A DNA stretch of 64,000 nucleotides from Candidatus Pantoea soli (GTDB lineage: Bacteria > Pseudomonadota > Gammaproteobacteria > Enterobacterales > Enterobacteriaceae): positions 248,001 to 312,000 of the forward strand of contig NZ_CP032702.1 in assembly GCF_007833795.1 (NCBI RefSeq), written 5' to 3'. The notes beneath the pieces were generated by a model. The model saw only the letters and a list, made by a program, of their open reading frames with translations, was not told where the DNA came from and searched no databases. Shown here piece after piece: positions 61,047 through 64,000 of this stretch. Both the position numbers and the translations under genes were made by a program. Each line of letters begins with the position of its first letter. The first letter of the stretch is position 1.

Positions 61047-62108
61047 TCACTGCTTCATGTTGATCATCACGTTTTCCTGCCACAGGCGCGGCAGCATTTT
61101 TGATGATTTGTCCCACGCCGCCTGATCTTTGATCGGGCGCGCGTGGGTATATTCAGACTGCGGCAGCAGCTTCGCCTGGACATCCGCCGGCAGGGTTAAA
61201 TGCGCTGCGCGAATCGGACGGGCATACCCTTTCGCCAGGTTAATCTGCCCTGCGTCAGAGAGAATGTATTCGCGCGCCAGTTTGGCCGCGTTGGGATGGG
61301 TGGCGTATTTGTTGATGATGGTGGTATAGCCGGAGGTCACGGAGCCATCCGAGGGAATGACCACCTCATAACGGTTTTTATCGATCTGGTCGCGGTAGTT
61401 CAGACCGTTGAAATCCCAGACCACGGCAACCTGAATTTCCCCTTTTTCGATGTTGGCGATGACCGGATCGGTCACGCCCAGCCGGCCCGCTTTGGCCAGC
61501 TCACCAAAGAAGTCCAGCGCCGGTTTAAGGTTTTTTTCGTCGCCGCCCAGCGCATAGCTGGCGGCCAGCACGCCGTTAGCTGCCTGAGCAGCAGTACCGA
61601 CATCACCGATAGTGACCACATACTTACCTTTTTTCAGATCGGCCCAGCTGTGCGGGGCATCTTTCACCTGCTGCTTGTCAATCAGGAAGGCGATGGTGCC
61701 GGTATAGGCCAGCATCCAGTTGCCCTCAGCGTCTTTGGCCCAGGCGGGGATTTGATCCCAGTGAGCCGGCTTATAAGGCTGCGCCAGCCCTTTTGCGACG
61801 GCGACAGGACCAAACGCCGCGCCCACATCCCCGATATCCGCGCTGGCGTTCTCTTTTTCTGCCGCAAATTTGGCCAGCTCCTGCGCTGAAGACATATCCG
61901 TGTCGCTGTGCTTCAAACCATATTTTGTGCTGAGATCGTTCCAGGTGTCTTTCCAGTTGGCCCAGCTGTCTGGCATGCCAACGCTGTTAATCTGACCCTC
62001 GGCGCGCGCGGCTTTTTCAAGGGCGGCGAGGTCATTATCGGCAGCGTGCGCGGCGGGCAGCGCAAGCAGAACGGCACTGGCTACTACAGAGGAGATAAAC
62101 GCTTTCAT
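61047..62108 (-). CDS. Periplasmic substrate-binding protein of the importer
   Basis: 353 residues from the ATG at 62108 (GGAG upstream). Signal peptide MKAFISSVVASAVLLALP ending at HAA/AHA before DNDLAALEK. The mature fold is the type II class shared by Fe(III), thiamine, spermidine and 2-aminoethylphosphonate binding proteins (AARAEGQINSVGMPDSWANW, DIGDVGAAFGPVAVAKGL, AYTGTIAFLIDKQ). It is the first gene of the minus-strand operon and is divergent from the GntR-type regulator. A 100-bp gap separates it from the hydrolase gene. Confidence 0.88.
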   Translation of the reverse strand: MKAFISSVVASAVLLALPAAHAADNDLAALEKAARAEGQINSVGMPDSWANWKDTWNDLSTKYGLKHSDTDMSSAQELAKFAAEKENASADIGDVGAAFGPVAVAKGLAQPYKPAHWDQIPAWAKDAEGNWMLAYTGTIAFLIDKQQVKDAPHSWADLKKGKYVVTIGDVGTAAQAANGVLAASYALGGDEKNLKPALDFFGELAKAGRLGVTDPVIANIEKGEIQVAVVWDFNGLNYRDQIDKNRYEVVIPSDGSVTSGYTTIINKYATHPNAAKLAREYILSDAGQINLAKGYARPIRAAHLTLPADVQAKLLPQSEYTHARPIKDQAAWDKSSKMLPRLWQENVMINMKQ

Positions 62109-62270
62109 CTCGATTGCTCCGGGTGTAAGTTGTGGGTCGTCTTGGTCTAGTCCAGCAAGAACCGAGCCAATGTAGCCCGGCAAGATGAAGGTTTTATGAC
62201 CGGGTGGATGAAATGAGGAGTGGCGCGTCGTTCCACATGCGGTACCGCGCGCTAAAACGTGGGATGTGCC

Positions 62271-62310
62271 TTGTCACAGTGTAGTCATCGAACTGTCATA
62301 GTGCAGTTTT
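62271..62310 (+). promoter_or_regulatory. Pho-box-like array between the importer operon and its regulator
   Basis: Four heptamers recur every 11 bp: TTGTCAC (62271), TAGTCAT (62282), CTGTCAT (62293) and a poor CAGTTTT (62304). This is the spacing and sequence pattern of PhoB sites, and two units are close to the consensus. It ends about 22 bp before the regulator start codon, on the strand that reads into the regulator. Motif evidence only. Confidence 0.65.
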
Positions 62311-62332
62311 GCCCCGAAATGAGGCTGAAAAA

Positions 62333-63031
62333 ATGTCGTCGAAAGCTGCAGATGTGATCGCCAGCGCATTGCGCGCGCGCATTGAAAACGGTGAGTTTGC
62401 CAGCGGACGCCTGCCGGCGGAGCGCACACTGAGCGAACACTACGCCACCACACGCATTACCCTGCGGGAGGCGCTGGGCCAGCTGGAAGCGCAGGGGATC
62501 ATTTACCGCGAATTACGGCGCGGCTGGTTCAGGGCACCGCCGCGGCTTATCTACAATCCTTCGCATCACAGCCATTTTCACGCTATGGCGCTGGAGCAGG
62601 GGCGCGTGGCCAGCACGCAGGTGATTGAAGCGCGCGAAGTCCCTGCGCAGCTGGCGATAGCACGGCATCTGCAGCTGCAGGAAGGAGATACGGTTTACCG
62701 CATCCGCCGGTTGCGCCGCATTGACGGGCGCGCAGTGCTGTATGTTGAGCACTACCTGAATCCCGCCTGCTTTCCCGGCTTGTTAGCCGAAGACCTTACG
62801 TGCTCGCTGACCGACCTCTACGATCAGCGCTATGGCATTCGTTACGGCGGGGCACGTTTTACCATCCTGCCGGGGCCGCTACCGCCGCGTGCTGCGCCCG
62901 CCCTGAACGTGGCCAGCGGCACGCCGGGTCTGTTGATTACGCGCATCAATCGTGACCAGCATAACCGGGTGATTGATTGCGACTGCGAATTCTGGCGCTA
63001 CGACGCGCTGTGTGTGGCGGTTGAGGTGTGA
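62333..63031 (+). CDS. GntR/HutC-family regulator, PhnR-like
   Basis: 232 residues from the ATG at 62333 (GAGG about 10 bases upstream; an in-frame TTG-type start 8 codons earlier is less likely). A winged helix (LPAERTLSEHYATTRITLREALGQLEAQG, about 27-55) is joined to a UTRA ligand domain (from about 85) that ends RVIDCDCEFWRYDALCVAVEV. The RITLREALGQLE...RRGWF pattern resembles Salmonella PhnR, regulator of 2-aminoethylphosphonate genes. Divergent from the importer operon, so it probably controls it in response to the substrate. Confidence 0.82.
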   Translation: MSSKAADVIASALRARIENGEFASGRLPAERTLSEHYATTRITLREALGQLEAQGIIYRELRRGWFRAPPRLIYNPSHHSHFHAMALEQGRVASTQVIEAREVPAQLAIARHLQLQEGDTVYRIRRLRRIDGRAVLYVEHYLNPACFPGLLAEDLTCSLTDLYDQRYGIRYGGARFTILPGPLPPRAAPALNVASGTPGLLITRINRDQHNRVIDCDCEFWRYDALCVAVEV

Positions 63032-63036
63032 TGTAT

Positions 63037-63052
63037 TGTGATTCAGATCACA
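63037..63052 (+). promoter_or_regulatory. CRP site upstream of psiE
   Basis: TGTGA, six bases, TCACA is a perfect CRP half-site pair. It begins six bases after the regulator stop codon and lies 51 bp before psiE. E. coli psiE is known to be repressed by cAMP-CRP and activated by PhoB. Confidence 0.85.
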
Positions 63053-63102
63053 TTACAGCATGATAGCGCCTGACGGTTTCCGTAACGAAAGGCGCAGTAA
63101 AA

Positions 63103-63513
63103 ATGACAACAAAATCAACGGCTGGACAGTTTATCGCGACGGTCCTGCAGTGGGTACTGAATATCGGCCTGATGATACTGGCGGTTATTCTGGTGGTGTT
63201 TCTCGGCAAAGAGACCATCCATCTGGCCAATGTGCTGTTCAGCACCGGTGAGCAGGCTTCGTCTTACCTGCTGATTGAAGGCATTGTGATCTATTTTCTC
63301 TATTTCGAATTTATTGCGCTGATTGTGAAGTATTTCCAGTCGGGCTATCACTTCCCACTGCGCTATTTTGTCTACATCGGCATCACGGCGATCATCCGCC
63401 TGATTATCGTCGACCATAAAAATCCGTTCGATACGCTCTGTTATGCGGGCGCGATCCTGATACTGGTAGTGACGCTGTGGCTGGCGAACAGCAACCGGCT
63501 GAAGCGCGAGTAG
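63103..63513 (+). CDS. psiE: Phosphate-starvation-inducible membrane protein PsiE
   Basis: 136 residues, the E. coli length, with four membrane helices. The core [59 protein letters not shown] (about 60-105) is almost invariant with E. coli PsiE. Its function is unknown beyond induction by phosphate starvation. In E. coli it is followed by xylE and the mal genes; here ubiC follows directly. Confidence 0.97.
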   Translation: MTTKSTAGQFIATVLQWVLNIGLMILAVILVVFLGKETIHLANVLFSTGEQASSYLLIEGIVIYFLYFEFIALIVKYFQSGYHFPLRYFVYIGITAIIRLIIVDHKNPFDTLCYAGAILILVVTLWLANSNRLKRE

Positions 63514-63605
63514 CCACCCGCCTGCCGGGCCGGTGGCACAACCGGTCGTGCTACGTTCATGCGGGTGCGTTACACTAGGGCAACTTTTTTTCCGGAGATG
63601 CCCTG

Positions 63606-64000
63606 ATGTCGCACGACGCACTGCGCCAGCTTCGCGCACTGCACTGGCTGCCTGCCGCTTCCCCCTTACTTTCGCCGGCTGTGCTCGACTGGCTGCTGGA
63701 AGAGGATTCCATGACGCGCCGCTTTGAGCAGCATTGTCAGCAGGTGACGGTAAAGCTGCTGCGCGAAGCATTTGTACCGGCTGCTGACATTCCGGCAGAG
63801 GCGGCATTTTTACCGGCGGATGCCCGCTTCTGGCTGCGTGAAATTGTATTATGCGGCGATGGCGAACCCTGGCTGATTGGCCGCACGGTGGTGCCGGAAA
63901 GTACGCTGAACGGCCCGGAGCAGATGCTGCAGCACCTGGGGACGCGCCCGCTGGGTCGCTATCTGTTCTCCTCTTCCACACTGACCCGTGATTTCATTGA
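63606..64000 (+). CDS. ubiC: Chorismate pyruvate-lyase UbiC (3' end cut by window)
   Basis: UbiC converts chorismate to 4-hydroxybenzoate and pyruvate, the first committed step to ubiquinone. The open frame from 63606 begins [14 protein letters not shown] and contains [36 protein letters not shown] and [16 protein letters not shown], matching E. coli UbiC to about residue 132 of 165. The rest lies beyond the window. Confidence 0.96.
   Translation, partial: MSHDALRQLRALHWLPAASPLLSPAVLDWLLEEDSMTRRFEQHCQQVTVKLLREAFVPAADIPAEAAFLPADARFWLREIVLCGDGEPWLIGRTVVPESTLNGPEQMLQHLGTRPLGRYLFSSSTLTRDFI

Noticed and set aside
63053..63102. Possible Pho box immediately before psiE
   Set aside because: E. coli psiE is PhoB-activated, but I could not find heptamers with consistent 11-bp spacing here.

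Overview
The window is chromosomal DNA from an enterobacterium (Enterobacterales). Nearly every gene is a recognisable orthologue of an Escherichia coli gene, and many proteins have the same length or nearly so (MetH 1227 aa, GlgB 728 aa, UgpB 438 aa, YhhQ 221 aa). GC is high, roughly 55-60 percent by eye. Gene order differs from E. coli: livJ, xylE-mal, pepE-rluF and yhhW-yhhX are missing from their usual places. Together with the sequence style this suggests Erwiniaceae (Pantoea/Erwinia/Mixta-like), but the genus assignment is inference. I saw no rRNA, tRNA, IS element, prophage or CRISPR array.

Layout. 1-13.6 kb: truncated iclR, then metH, the exopolysaccharide operon yjbEFGH, pgi, lysC with a lysine riboswitch, and a panS-like transporter. 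All but panS belong to the E. coli 91-min region. 13.6-15.3 kb: an AT-rich island with a pair of perfect palindromes and a small operon of membrane or unknown genes, two of them apparently broken. 15.5-27.2 kb: yhgN, asd and the complete glycogen operon glgBXCAP. 27.5-39 kb: dcrB, yhhQ, tusA, zntA (with its ZntR operator), yhhN, yhhM, yhhL, rsmD, ftsY-ftsE-ftsX, rpoH and panM. 39.3-49.8 kb: the branched-chain amino acid transporter livKHMGF, the Pho-boxed glycerol-3-phosphate operon ugpBAECQ, and yhhA. 50-55.6 kb: ggt, yhhY, the small RNA RyhB with a Fur box, and gluconate genes gntR-gntK-gntU. From yhgN to gntU the genes belong to the E. coli 76-77-min region.

55.7-64 kb returns to 91-min genes and has a phosphorus theme: yjbB (phosphate transporter), a five-gene operon on the minus strand (periplasmic binding protein, cytoplasmic NPP-type hydrolase, two permeases, ATPase), a divergent GntR/UTRA regulator preceded by a Pho-box-like array, psiE, and the start of ubiC.

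The least ordinary parts are the phosphonate/phosphodiester-like import-and-hydrolysis operon with its probable PhoB control, the 13.6-15.3 kb island with a possible A7 frameshift site, and several intergenic hairpins that look like intra-operon attenuators (yjbE/yjbF, ugpB/ugpA, livK/livH).
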